From NCBI RefSeq assembly GCF_900100395.1, contig NZ_FNFB01000006.1:277504-341503 (forward strand): a stretch of 64,000 nucleotides of DNA, given 5' to 3'. Shown here piece after piece: positions 8,675 through 16,380 of the stretch; position 1 is the first letter of the stretch, and every line of letters starts with the position of its first letter. Under the pieces are notes generated by a model. That model was given only the letters and a program-made list of their open reading frames with translations. It ran no database searches and had not been told where the DNA came from. Made by a program: the position numbers and the translations under genes. This stretch comes from Nonomuraea maritima. GTDB lineage: Bacteria; Actinomycetota; Actinomycetes; Streptosporangiales; Streptosporangiaceae.

Positions 8675-8712
8675 ACGGCCCCGCCCGCCGCATCGTTGGC
8701 GGGCGGGGCCGT
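8675..8712 (+). terminator. Strong intrinsic terminator after the small secreted protein gene
   Basis: A perfect 15-bp stem (ACGGCCCCGCCCGCC at 8675-8689 with 8698-8712) encloses an 8-base loop and is followed by TTC. It isolates the small gene from the SIS-HypC-SIS operon downstream. Confidence 0.9.
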
Positions 8713-8841
8713 TTCATGTCCCGGCACGAGTGGAGAAGCTTGCCGAGATCTTGCCGAACTGGTTGCGGCGAGGGGACGGGCCCGCGCCGGGCGTCACGGT
8801 GGAATGGGGAGGTCGTGCCCCGGAAAGGCGGGAGGGCCACC

Positions 8842-9324
8842 GTGCTCGATGAGATCGTCGCAAGCCGTGATGCTGCCGGCGCGGCGTTGACAGCAGAGGT
8901 CGACGCGGTCATCGAGGCCGCGAACGCGATGTCGGACAGGTTCCGCGCAGGCGGCAGGCTGCTGGCGTTCGGCCGCGGCGAGGCCGCCGCCGACGCCGCG
9001 CACGTGGCGGTGGAGTTCACCCATCCGGTGATCGTGGGCAAGCGGGCGCTGCCGGCACTCTGCCTAGGAGGCGAGCCCGCCCTGCTCGGCATGTGGGGAC
9101 GGCCGCAGGACATCGCCGTCGGCATCTGCCCGGCCACCGGCGACCTGGCCGCCGCGCGCTCACTGGGCCTGCTGACCGTCGCCCTGACGGCGAACGAGGA
9201 GTTCCCCGAGGCCGATCACGTGCTGTGCGCGCGCAGCGCCGATCCGCTGGTCGCGCGGGAGATCCACATCACGGTGTACCACCTGCTGTGGGAGCTGGTC
9301 CACGTGTTCCAGGAGGCGGAGTGA
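8842..9324 (+). CDS. SIS-domain protein, GmhA-like, lacking the usual sugar-phosphate loop
   Basis: The 160-aa protein is a short SIS-fold protein related to phosphoheptose isomerases (GmhA). The usual GNGGS substrate loop reads GRGEA (residues 44-48), so ordinary isomerase activity is doubtful. The rest of the fold (DIAVGICPAT, DPLVAREIHITVYHLLWELVHVF) is intact. The start is a GTG at 8842 with GGGAGG about 6 bases upstream; longer in-frame starts lack such a site. Its stop overlaps the GTG of the HypC-like gene, which in turn overlaps a second SIS gene. The trio faces the hydrogenase operon tail to tail, suggesting a role in hydrogenase biology. Confidence 0.8.
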   Translation: MLDEIVASRDAAGAALTAEVDAVIEAANAMSDRFRAGGRLLAFGRGEAAADAAHVAVEFTHPVIVGKRALPALCLGGEPALLGMWGRPQDIAVGICPATGDLAAARSLGLLTVALTANEEFPEADHVLCARSADPLVAREIHITVYHLLWELVHVFQEAE

Positions 9325-9542
9325 ACGACGAGCGGGAGCCCGCCTGCGACTCCTGCGTGACGTGCGGTGACGTCGCCGTACAGGTGAAGGTCGTGGGTCT
9401 GCTGCCCGGCGGGATGGCGCGGGCAGACACCGGGACGGGCACCGAGGAGATCAGCGTCGCCCTGGTGGAGGCGCAGGTCGGTGACACCGTACTGGTGCAT
9501 GCGAAAGAGGCGATCGCCGTGGTGGAGAGGGCCGAGTCATGA
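9321..9542 (+). CDS. HypC/HybG/HupF-family hydrogenase chaperone, divergent
   Basis: The 73-aa protein has the HypC-family beta-barrel core (VVGLLPGGMARAD, EEISVALVEAQVGDTVLVHAKEAIAVV). It does not start with the usual MC(L)xIPG. Its cysteines are instead at residues 9, 12 and 15 in CDSCVTC. HypC proteins use the N-terminal Cys2 to carry the Fe(CN)2CO intermediate between HypD and the large subunit, so this variant must differ. The GTG start overlaps the stop of the preceding SIS gene, and the stop overlaps the next ATG (ATGA). A canonical hypC is also present at 12340-12612. Confidence 0.8.
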   Translation: MNDEREPACDSCVTCGDVAVQVKVVGLLPGGMARADTGTGTEEISVALVEAQVGDTVLVHAKEAIAVVERAES

Positions 9543-10138
9543 GTGAGACGTTGTACCCGTTCCTGCGGCGTGACGCGCTCGACGTGCGCGCGTCCACGGT
9601 CGAGAAGGCCGCGGAGAGCCTCGAACTGCGCCGGCGGGTGCTCGACGAGCAGCGGGAGCGGCTGTCGGAGTGCGCGGCGGCGATGGCGGCCGCCTTCCGG
9701 GCCGGTGGGCGGCTGTTCACCTTCGGCAACGGCGGGAGCAGCACCGACGCGCAGTCGATGGCGCGGCTCTTCGCCGCGCGCGGCCTGCCTGCCGTGTCGC
9801 TGGCCGAGGACGCCGCGCTGATGACGGCCCTCGGCAACGACATCGGCTTCGACGTGGTCTTCGCGCGCCAGCTCGCCGCGCTCGGCGGCCCCGACGACAT
9901 GGCGTGCGCGCTGTCGACGAGCGGCGGCTCGGTGAACGTGCTGCGCGGCCTGGTGCAGGCCGCGAGCCGGCAGATGGTCACGATCGGCTTCGCCGGCTGC
10001 GGCGGGGGTCGCATGGCCGAGGAACGGCTGGCCGAGTACCAGTTCACCGTGCCGTCCTCGTCGGTGCACCGCGTCCAGGAGGCGCAGGCGACGCTCTACC
10101 ATGTCCTGGCAGAACTGGTGTCAGCAGATGCGCGGTAG
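9539..10138 (+). CDS. SIS-domain phosphosugar isomerase, GmhA-like
   Basis: The 199-aa protein is a full-length member of the GmhA (sedoheptulose-7-phosphate isomerase) branch of the SIS fold. It has the phosphate-binding loop GNGGSSTDAQ (residues 63-72) and the STSGGSVNVL loop (about 126-135). In GmhA these bind the sugar phosphate. No other heptose-pathway gene is in the window. The gene shares ATGA with the HypC-like gene upstream, and its 3' end overlaps the 3' end of hypE by 18 bases. A hydrogenase-linked role is inferred from this context only. Confidence 0.85.
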   Translation: MSETLYPFLRRDALDVRASTVEKAAESLELRRRVLDEQRERLSECAAAMAAAFRAGGRLFTFGNGGSSTDAQSMARLFAARGLPAVSLAEDAALMTALGNDIGFDVVFARQLAALGGPDDMACALSTSGGSVNVLRGLVQAASRQMVTIGFAGCGGGRMAEERLAEYQFTVPSSSVHRVQEAQATLYHVLAELVSADAR

Positions 10139-11194
10139 GGGATCGCCGACGAGGACGTCCACCACCCGCGTGCCGCCGAACGAGGTACGCAGCAGCACCA
10201 GCCCCTGAGGGTCGGCGGCGACACTGCCGATGATCGCGGCGCCCGCTCCCAGTGGGTGGCCGCGCAACACGTCGAGGGCCTGGTCGGCGTGGGCGCCGTC
10301 CACCACGGCCACGAACCGGCCCTCGCAGGCGACGTACAGCGGGTCGAGGCCGAGCAGCTCGCAGATCCCGGTCACCTCCGGGCGCACCGGCACGGCGTCC
10401 TCGCGCAGCACGATGGCCGTCTCCGACGCGCTCGCCACCTCGTTGAGCACCGTGGCGACCCCGCCGCGGGTGGCGTCCCGCAGCGTTCTGACCTGCTCGG
10501 GCAGCGCCTTCAGCAGCTCGGCGACGATGTCGTGCAGCGGCGCGGTGTCGGAGGCGACGGACGCCTCGATCCCGTAGTCGTCGCGGGCCAGCATCACAGC
10601 GGCCCCGTGGTCACCGATCGAGCCGGAGACGATGACCGCGTCGCCGGGCCGCACGCCGGCCGCCGACAGCGTGACCGGCTGCTCGACGTACCCGACGCCG
10701 GACGTGGTGATGTAGCAGCCGTCGGCCTTGCCGCGCTGCACGACCTTGGTGTCGCCGGTCACGATCGTCACGCCGGCCGCCTCGGCGGCGGCCGCCATGG
10801 AGGCGGTGATGCGCCTCAGGTCGGCGACGGGGAACCCCTCCTCCAGGATGAAGCCCGCCGACAGGTGTGCCGGCCGGGCCCCGCACATGGCGAGGTCGTT
10901 CACGGTGCCGTTGACGGCCAGGTCGCCGATGTCGCCGCCGGGGAAGAACAGCGGGGAGACCACGAAGGAGTCGGTGGTGAAGGCCATGCGCTCGGCGGCC
11001 GGCGCCAGTAGTGCGCCGTCGCCGAGCGGCTCAAGCAGCGGGTTGCGGAACGCCTCCAGGAAGACGGCCTCGATCAGGGTGTGCGTGGCCTTGCCTCCTG
11101 CGCCGTGGGCGAGCGTGATCAGCTCCTCCCGGACGACGGGCTTGCGGCGACGTACGCGTTCGATGCGGGCGAGCACCTGTCGTTCGCGGTTCAT
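10121..11194 (-). CDS. hypE: Hydrogenase maturation protein HypE (carbamoyl dehydratase)
   Basis: HypE dehydrates the thiocarbamate made on its C-terminal cysteine by HypF into thiocyanate, the source of the active-site CN ligands. The 357-aa protein has the PurM/AIR-synthase fold: AHGAGGKATHTLI at the N-terminus, GDTKVVQRG and DATRGGVATVLNEVA in the middle. It ends exactly in the family's C-terminal PRIC with the carrier Cys. The ATG overlaps the hypD stop (ATGA). It is the last gene of the hydrogenase operon. Confidence 0.97.
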   Translation of the reverse strand: MNRERQVLARIERVRRRKPVVREELITLAHGAGGKATHTLIEAVFLEAFRNPLLEPLGDGALLAPAAERMAFTTDSFVVSPLFFPGGDIGDLAVNGTVNDLAMCGARPAHLSAGFILEEGFPVADLRRITASMAAAAEAAGVTIVTGDTKVVQRGKADGCYITTSGVGYVEQPVTLSAAGVRPGDAVIVSGSIGDHGAAVMLARDDYGIEASVASDTAPLHDIVAELLKALPEQVRTLRDATRGGVATVLNEVASASETAIVLREDAVPVRPEVTGICELLGLDPLYVACEGRFVAVVDGAHADQALDVLRGHPLGAGAAIIGSVAADPQGLVLLRTSFGGTRVVDVLVGDPLPRIC

Positions 11195-12330
11195 GCCCGG
11201 CTCGCCTCCCCTGCCGCCCGGTGCATCTGCTCACGGTCGAAGCGGCCGAAGTTGTAGTACGCCGCGCACGCGCCCTCCGAGGACACCATGCACGTGCCGA
11301 TCGGCGTCTCCGGCGTGCAGGCGGTGCCGAAGACCTTGCACTCCCACGGTTTGAGCACGCCCTTCAGCACCTCGCCGCACTGGCACGGCTTCGGGTCGGC
11401 GACGCGTACGCCCGGCAGGTCGAAGACGCGTTCGGCGTCGAAGGCGGCGTACTCGTCGGACATGGCGAGGGCGGAGTGGGCGATGAAGCCGAGCCCGCGC
11501 CACTCGAAGTGCGGGCGCAGCCGCATCACGCGGCCGATCGCCGACAGGGCGATGCGGTTGCCCTGCCACGGCACCACGCGGGCGTACTGGTTCTCCACCT
11601 CGCAGCGGTCCTCGGCCAGCTGGTCGAGCAGCATCAGCACCGACGCGAGGATGTCGATCGGCTCGAATCCGGCGACGACCAGCGGCTTGGCGTACTCGCG
11701 GGCGATGAACCCGTACGGCTCGCAGCCGATCACCGCGGACACGTGGCCAGGGCCGATGAACCCGTCGAGGCGGAAGTCCGGCGAGTCGAGGATGGCCTTG
11801 ATCGCCGGAATGATCATGACGTGGTTGCAGAAGACGGAGAAGTTCGTCACGCCCTGCTCGGCGGCCCGCAGCACGGTCATGGCCGTGGAGGGCGCGGTGG
11901 TCTCGAAGCCGATGGCCATGAAGACCACGCGCCGGTCGGGGTTGGCGCGGGCGATGGTGAGCGCGTCCAGCGGCGAGTAGACCATCCGGATGTCGGCCCC
12001 GGCGGCCTTGGCGTCCAGGAAGGAGCCGGTGCCGCCGGGCACGCGGGTCATGTCGCCGAACGAGGTCATGATCACGTCGGGCTGTCGGGCGATGTGGATG
12101 GCGTCGTCCACGCGTCCCATCGGGATCACGCAGACGGGGCAGCCGGGGCCGTGCACGAGGTTCACCTCGGGCGGCAGGAGGTCCTCCAGCCCGTGCTTGT
12201 AGATGGTGTGCGTGTGGCCGCCGCACACCTCCATGAACGTGTACTGCCGTCCTGGACGGCAGCGTTCGGCGATCCGCGCGGCCAGCGCGCGCGCCCGGCC
12301 GGCGTCGCGAAACTCATCGACGAAGCGCAT
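11191..12330 (-). CDS. hypD: Hydrogenase maturation protein HypD
   Basis: HypD is the [4Fe-4S] scaffold on which, together with HypC, the Fe(CN)2CO unit is built. The 379-aa protein contains the conserved EVCGGHTH, HGPGCPVCV, GFETTAP and GPGHVSAVIG motifs and the Cys-rich C-terminal cluster (PKPCQCGEVLKG, CKVFG, GTCMVSSEGACAAYY). Length and motifs are fully typical. hypC ends 9 bases upstream, and its own stop overlaps the hypE start. Confidence 0.98.
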   Translation of the reverse strand: MRFVDEFRDAGRARALAARIAERCRPGRQYTFMEVCGGHTHTIYKHGLEDLLPPEVNLVHGPGCPVCVIPMGRVDDAIHIARQPDVIMTSFGDMTRVPGGTGSFLDAKAAGADIRMVYSPLDALTIARANPDRRVVFMAIGFETTAPSTAMTVLRAAEQGVTNFSVFCNHVMIIPAIKAILDSPDFRLDGFIGPGHVSAVIGCEPYGFIAREYAKPLVVAGFEPIDILASVLMLLDQLAEDRCEVENQYARVVPWQGNRIALSAIGRVMRLRPHFEWRGLGFIAHSALAMSDEYAAFDAERVFDLPGVRVADPKPCQCGEVLKGVLKPWECKVFGTACTPETPIGTCMVSSEGACAAYYNFGRFDREQMHRAAGEASRA

Positions 12331-12339
12331 CGATCTCCC

Positions 12340-12612
12340 TCATCCGACGTCCGAGGCGCGCAGCGCGTCCAGTTCTTCCTCGTACTGCTGGCCAAGCTCC
12401 TTCAGGGCGTCGAGCACGGCCTGCGCCTCGTCCTCCGAGATCTTCGACAGCGCGAAGCCGACGTGCACGAGCACCCAGTCGCCGGGCTTGAGGCCCTCGT
12501 CGGCCAGCAGCCCGACGTTGATGCGGCGGCGCACGCCGCTGATCTCGACGACGGCCAGCTCGGCGTCGTCCTTGCCGAACTCGACCAGCTCACCGGGGAT
12601 GCCGAGACACAT
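12340..12612 (-). CDS. hypC: Hydrogenase assembly chaperone HypC
   Basis: The 90-aa protein starts MCLGIPGELVEF, giving the functional Cys2 of HypC. It continues with the barrel core and the DWVLVHVGFALSKISEDEA segment typical of the family. HypC passes the iron-ligand unit from HypD to the hydrogenase large subunit. The gene overlaps the 3' end of hypA by 23 bases. A second, divergent HypC-like protein is encoded at 9321-9542. Confidence 0.97.
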   Translation of the reverse strand: MCLGIPGELVEFGKDDAELAVVEISGVRRRINVGLLADEGLKPGDWVLVHVGFALSKISEDEAQAVLDALKELGQQYEEELDALRASDVG

Positions 12613-12955
12613 CGGGCGCCTCCTCGCCGTAGGTGAGCGACTCGAGGACCAGCTCGTCGCCGCCGCTGACCTGGACGTCGTCGCTGCCGCAGACCGGGCA
12701 GACGGCCAGCGGGTCGGCGCACTCCGCGCGGCTGCCGCAGGTGTCGCAGGCGACCGTCATCGGTGTGATGACGAGCTCGACCGCGGTGTCCTGGAGCGTG
12801 GTGCCGGCCGCGGCGACGGCGAAGGCCTGGTCGAAGGCGTCGTCCACGACCGCGTGACGGGCGCCGATCCGTACCCGGGCGGCGGTGACCCGCCGGCCGT
12901 CGGCCTGCCGCTGGATGAGTTCGACGAGGCCCTCGCACATCCCGATCTCGTGCAT
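12590..12955 (-). CDS. hypA: Hydrogenase nickel-insertion protein HypA
   Basis: HypA is the nickel metallochaperone that works with HypB. The 121-aa protein starts MHE (His2 is the nickel ligand) and has the structural zinc site Cys70-Cys73 (CDTC) and Cys86-Cys89 (CPVC). No hypB (nickel-loading GTPase) is present in the window. hypA sits between the 35-aa DUF6893 gene and hypC, and overlaps hypC. Confidence 0.96.
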   Translation of the reverse strand: MHEIGMCEGLVELIQRQADGRRVTAARVRIGARHAVVDDAFDQAFAVAAAGTTLQDTAVELVITPMTVACDTCGSRAECADPLAVCPVCGSDDVQVSGGDELVLESLTYGEEAPDVSRHPR

Positions 12956-12961
12956 GCCGCC

Positions 12962-13069
12962 CTACATTCGTGAGATTTTCAGATACCGGTGGATCTCCGG
13001 CCATTGGTGGGCGACGATCGCCGCCAGCCCGCACAGAACGAGCAGCTTCACCACGCGAGACTTCCTCAT
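12962..13069 (-). CDS. DUF6893-type small membrane protein (35 aa)
   Basis: The frame encodes a 35-aa peptide: a basic N-terminus (MRKSRVVK), one hydrophobic helix (LLVLCGLAAIVAH), then a WPEIHRYLKI tail. It fits the DUF6893 small-protein family that I associate with actinobacterial hydrogenase operons. An AGGTGA stands 7 bases before the ATG. It starts 11 bases after the maturation-protease stop and ends 6 bases before hypA. A role as a membrane anchor or assembly helper is inferred from context only. Confidence 0.75.
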   Translation of the reverse strand: MRKSRVVKLLVLCGLAAIVAHQWPEIHRYLKISRM

Positions 13070-13080
13070 CACAGATCACC

Positions 13081-13893
13081 TCACCGCGTCAGTCGATCGC
13101 GGCAGCCAGGACCGGCGTTTTCCGCAATCATTTCCATAACCAGTGCCTTCACAAGGCTGACCGCCTCGCCGACCATCGCCTCCACGGGCGAGCTCAGCTC
13201 GAACAGCGCCTCGTCGACCGCCGCGGGCTCGCAGCAGATGACGCGCACGCGGTCGGGGAGGCGGCCCAGCCCGCGGGCCAGCCTCAGGACCCTGACCGGG
13301 TCCATGCCGTGCGTCTCGACCAGCGTGTCCTCGTCGTCGGGCACGTCGGGTTCGAGCACGGACAGCGTGCCGGGGGAGCAGCCCATGGGGGCCGCGTCCA
13401 CGAAGATGACGGCCGCGTAGTCGCGTTGCAGCGCGTAGGCCAGGTCCATGCCGCGGATGCCGAAGTCGACGACGTCCGCGCCGGGAACGGGTGGCTCCTC
13501 GGCCAGGCGGCGGACCACCTCGACGCCGAAGCCGTCGTCGCCGAGGAAGACGTTGCCGATGCCGGCGACCAGGACGCGGGGCGCAGGGGGCTCGTCCGGC
13601 TCGCCGAGCGGCTCGATCTCCTCGACGGAGTAGAAGAAGCGGTGGCCCGGCATGCGGGCGTCGCCGAGGTCGCGTCCCGGGTCGTCGGCGAGCGTGACCG
13701 CGACGTGGACGGCGCCCTCGTCGTCCTCCTCCAGGCTCTCCACGATGGCCACGCGGCCGTCGAGCGCCAGGTCGACGATGTCGGCCTGGCTGCGCGGCCG
13801 CAGCCGGACGCGGCTGCCCGGGCCGACCGGCATCCCGGCGACCGTGACCTCGTCGGGTCCACGGCCGGCCATCCGGTCCCAGAACGTGTTCAT
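13081..13893 (-). CDS. Hydrogenase maturation protease (HupD/HyaD type) with N-terminal extension
   Basis: This endopeptidase should remove the C-terminal peptide of the hydrogenase large subunit after nickel insertion. The protease domain begins near residue 106 (VLVAGIGNVFLGDDGFGVEV). Asp120, the Asp in DFGIRGMDL and the His in THGMDP match the three nickel-sensing ligands. Residues 1-105 are an extra acidic domain absent from HybD/HycI-type proteases. The start is fixed by the ATGA overlap with the 329-aa gene upstream. The expected substrate, the large subunit, carries a 23-aa C-terminal extension after His578. Confidence 0.92.
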   Translation of the reverse strand: MNTFWDRMAGRGPDEVTVAGMPVGPGSRVRLRPRSQADIVDLALDGRVAIVESLEEDDEGAVHVAVTLADDPGRDLGDARMPGHRFFYSVEEIEPLGEPDEPPAPRVLVAGIGNVFLGDDGFGVEVVRRLAEEPPVPGADVVDFGIRGMDLAYALQRDYAAVIFVDAAPMGCSPGTLSVLEPDVPDDEDTLVETHGMDPVRVLRLARGLGRLPDRVRVICCEPAAVDEALFELSSPVEAMVGEAVSLVKALVMEMIAENAGPGCRDRLTR

Positions 13894-14879
13894 CCTTGCG
13901 GCTCCTTGCGCATGATGCCGTGCAGGCGCATCAGCTCGTCGGCGGACAGGGCGGTGCAGCGGTCGAGGATCTCGCGGGCGCGGGGGTCGCCGTCGCGGGC
14001 GTCCGCCCGTTCGCGGTCGCTGAGGGCGAGCACGCTCAGGGTGAGGAGCTGGTCGATCTCGGTCGCGTCGAACAGGTCGCCGGGGCTCTCCGGCGAGATC
14101 CGCGGGTGGTCGTAGAGGATGATCGGGGCCGACAGGACGGTGTGCCGGTCGCCCTCCTCGCCGACGAGCACGGGCCAGGCGCCGACGTTGTCGCACTCGG
14201 CCGCGTACGCCCGCAGCGCGTCGGGCGGGTCCATGAGCGAGACGAACCGGGCGTGCGGCGCGTGCAGCACGGTGTGCGCGGAGACGAGCGTGCGCTGGAC
14301 GGCGTCGTCGCGGGTGCCCCCGGGCCACGGCGTGGTGTTGACCACCTCGACCGTGAGCAGGAACAGGCCCGGCTCGAGTCGCCGGGCGCCGGTCTCGATC
14401 CGGCCGCGCAGCGCCTGCCAGCGGTGCAGCACGGCTCCCGCCCGCTCGCCCACGGGCTCGCGGCTCTCGCCGGCGGGGAAGGCGATGTCCGTGACGGCCG
14501 GGGCCCGGCACAGGTCGTCAAGGACCAGCCCCGAGGCGTGCGTCTCGCGCTCCTGCGCCTCCTGGCCGGGCAGCCGCCGCTCGCCGCCCGCGACCAGCTC
14601 GGCGACCCGCTCCTCCGCGCCGTCGCGCACGCGGACGACGTCACGGGTGACGGCGTGCAGGAAGCGTACGCACACGTCCACGGTGTCGCCGGGCTCGGCC
14701 TCGACGAGGCATTCGGTACGCATCCGCCAGGGATGGTTGTCGTGCGCGGAGCCGTACGCCTCGGGGTGGACGCCGCCTATCGTCCAGCGGTGCTGGTTCT
14801 TCAGCGACGACTCCCGGTAGGGCCACAGCAGGTAGCCCTCGTACAGCACGGCTTGCGCGATCTGTCTGACGTGGTCCAT
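13890..14879 (-). CDS. Uncharacterised hydrogenase-operon protein (329 aa)
   Basis: I do not recognise a family for this protein. It is soluble, acidic and without signal peptide, membrane segments or Cys-pair motifs. It begins MDHVRQIAQAVLYEGYLLWPYRESSLKNQ and has a central beta-rich part containing LFLLTVEVVNTTPWPG and a segment reading FVSLMDPPDALRAYA. It starts three bases after the DUF6084 stop and overlaps the protease gene (ATGA). This tight coupling makes a role in hydrogenase assembly or electron transfer likely, but that is inference. Confidence 0.85.
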   Translation of the reverse strand: MDHVRQIAQAVLYEGYLLWPYRESSLKNQHRWTIGGVHPEAYGSAHDNHPWRMRTECLVEAEPGDTVDVCVRFLHAVTRDVVRVRDGAEERVAELVAGGERRLPGQEAQERETHASGLVLDDLCRAPAVTDIAFPAGESREPVGERAGAVLHRWQALRGRIETGARRLEPGLFLLTVEVVNTTPWPGGTRDDAVQRTLVSAHTVLHAPHARFVSLMDPPDALRAYAAECDNVGAWPVLVGEEGDRHTVLSAPIILYDHPRISPESPGDLFDATEIDQLLTLSVLALSDRERADARDGDPRAREILDRCTALSADELMRLHGIMRKEPQG

Positions 14880-14882
14880 GCC

Positions 14883-15521
14883 TCAGCTCTCGCTCGTCTC
14901 CAGCAGTGACCGCACAGCGTCGTCCCAGCCGAGCAGGGAGTGGCGCGTCCGGTGCGCGTGCAGGCGGTCGAAGGTGTCCCGCTCCAGCCGGATCCAGGCC
15001 GTGTCGGGGAAGTACCGGTCCATGAGGTTCTTCCAGACGGCCACCGGCATGCGGTGCTCGGCCTCGGTGTCCCACGGCAGGTGCGCGGCCTGCAGCCGGG
15101 CGCCGTCCAGGTAGAAGACGGTGCCGGTGAACAGGAACCGCAGCGGCACCTCGCCGTCCCGCAGCCCGTGCAGGTACTTGGTGGCCGCCACGTCGAAGTC
15201 GTACGTGCAGGGCACGGTGACCGGCGTGGTCGTGGACCCGGTGAAGCCGGGCAGATGGGTGACCGTCTGCGCCCACAGCAGGCCGGGGAGGTCGGGTTTC
15301 CAGGTCCCCGGAGGGCCGAACAGCTCACGGAGCCGGTCGCGGGCCTCGTCGTCGTAGGCGCGGGCGGCGGCGTCGATCTGGATCTGCGTGGTCAGGGTGA
15401 GCGCCCGGATCGGGGCGTCCGCTTCGATGTCGAGCAGGAAGCGCAGCGCGGGCGCGGCGGACGGCGTGGCGGGCTCCGCGCCCGCCACGCCGATCCGCAC
15501 GGCCGGTGGTGACGGCGGCAT
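14883..15521 (-). CDS. DUF6084 family protein
   Basis: The 212-aa protein fits DUF6084, a family of unknown function found in actinobacterial [NiFe]-hydrogenase operons. It is soluble and beta-rich (ALRFLLDIEAD, TTQIQIDAAARAY). Conserved-looking aromatic stretches include PCTYDFDVAATKYLHGL and VFYLDGARLQA. It shares a TGATG junction with the 72-aa gene upstream. Its job is unknown. Confidence 0.82.
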   Translation of the reverse strand: MPPSPPAVRIGVAGAEPATPSAAPALRFLLDIEADAPIRALTLTTQIQIDAAARAYDDEARDRLRELFGPPGTWKPDLPGLLWAQTVTHLPGFTGSTTTPVTVPCTYDFDVAATKYLHGLRDGEVPLRFLFTGTVFYLDGARLQAAHLPWDTEAEHRMPVAVWKNLMDRYFPDTAWIRLERDTFDRLHAHRTRHSLLGWDDAVRSLLETSES

Positions 15522-15739
15522 CAGGCGGGCGACAGGTTCGGCATGTCCGGGTCGATCGGGTCATGCATGCCGGGGTTGATGGAGGTCGAACGCCTGGCCG
15601 TGGAGCGGCCGTCCGGCAGGTGGCCCGCCTGCTTGTCGAGGTTGCCGGTGGAGTTGCCCTGCTTGACGCCCTTGACGTGGGACGCGGCGTCCGGCCGCAC
15701 GTCGGGGTGTCCGGTCCTGATCGGCTGTTTCCTGCTCAC
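15521..15739 (-). CDS. Small hydrophilic hydrogenase-operon protein (72 aa)
   Basis: The GTG start overlaps the DUF5947 stop (GTGA), and the stop overlaps the DUF6084 start. The product is very hydrophilic and likely disordered: Gly, Asn, His, Pro and Asp rich, with HVKGVKQGNSTGNLDKQAGH in the middle and PGMHDPIDPDMPNLSPA at the C-terminus. It has no cysteines and no membrane segment. Both junction overlaps support real translation. It could be a flexible linker or a scaffold peptide of the hydrogenase complex; no family is recognised. Confidence 0.78.
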   Translation of the reverse strand: MSRKQPIRTGHPDVRPDAASHVKGVKQGNSTGNLDKQAGHLPDGRSTARRSTSINPGMHDPIDPDMPNLSPA

Positions 15740-16380
15740 GCTGGACTCCTGTCGTCGCCGGCCGGTACGGTGACCGACCGCTCGCGGAGGTGGGTGAAGA
15801 AGCGGGTGATGTGGTCGCGGACGTCCTTGCCGCCGCTCAGCCCGCGCCAGTGAGCCCGTACGGTGCCGACGAGCGCGTAGCAGTCGTCCACCGGAACGAT
15901 CCAGGCCCCGTGGTCGCGGTCGGCGAGCAGGGCCTCGACGTCCGGTTCCGGCCGCGCCCGGTCGAGCGCCGGGTCGGCCCGGCACAGCCGCTCCCAGACG
16001 GACGGGTCGACGGCCGCCCGGACGGCGCCGGCCGGGCTCGGGTAGTACAGGGTCGGCGGCCCGTCGGAGTGCTGGACGAGGAACACCGTGCGCACCGGCG
16101 CCCCCAGGTGCGCCCAGGCCGGCTGGTCCAGGGTGAAGCCGTCCAGCCGCAGGCGGCGTTCCGGGACGAGGCGGTAGTGCCCGCCGCCGGCCGCGCCGTG
16201 GTCGAACAGCACCTGGCAGGCCCGGCAGGCGCACCGCAGCTCGCGCGCCGGCAGCTCCAGCAGGTGGCGGTGGACGGCGGCCAGCGGCTCGCCGCACAGC
16301 TCGCACTCCTGCTCCTGCACTTGCTCCGGCTGCCGGCGCTCGCGAGCCCGCGAGGCGAGCCGGTGCAGCGCGCCCGTCAT
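15736..16380 (-). CDS. DUF5947 family protein
   Basis: The 214-aa protein fits DUF5947, a hydrogenase-associated family of unknown function. The N-terminal third holds a likely zinc or Fe-S site: Cys26-x2-Cys29 and Cys50-x-Cys52-x2-Cys55. The remainder is a globular domain with conserved-looking WERLCRADPAL and a C-terminal segment WRGLSGGKDVRDHITRFF. The start overlaps the stop of the NifU-like gene (ATGA). A redox or metal-handling role is plausible from the cysteines and context. Confidence 0.85.
   Translation of the reverse strand: MTGALHRLASRARERRQPEQVQEQECELCGEPLAAVHRHLLELPARELRCACRACQVLFDHGAAGGGHYRLVPERRLRLDGFTLDQPAWAHLGAPVRTVFLVQHSDGPPTLYYPSPAGAVRAAVDPSVWERLCRADPALDRARPEPDVEALLADRDHGAWIVPVDDCYALVGTVRAHWRGLSGGKDVRDHITRFFTHLRERSVTVPAGDDRSPA

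Noticed and set aside
9539..10138. Start of an LPS heptose biosynthesis pathway
   Set aside because: No heptose kinase, phosphatase or epimerase genes are near, and the organism is a Gram-positive actinomycete; hydrogenase context fits better.
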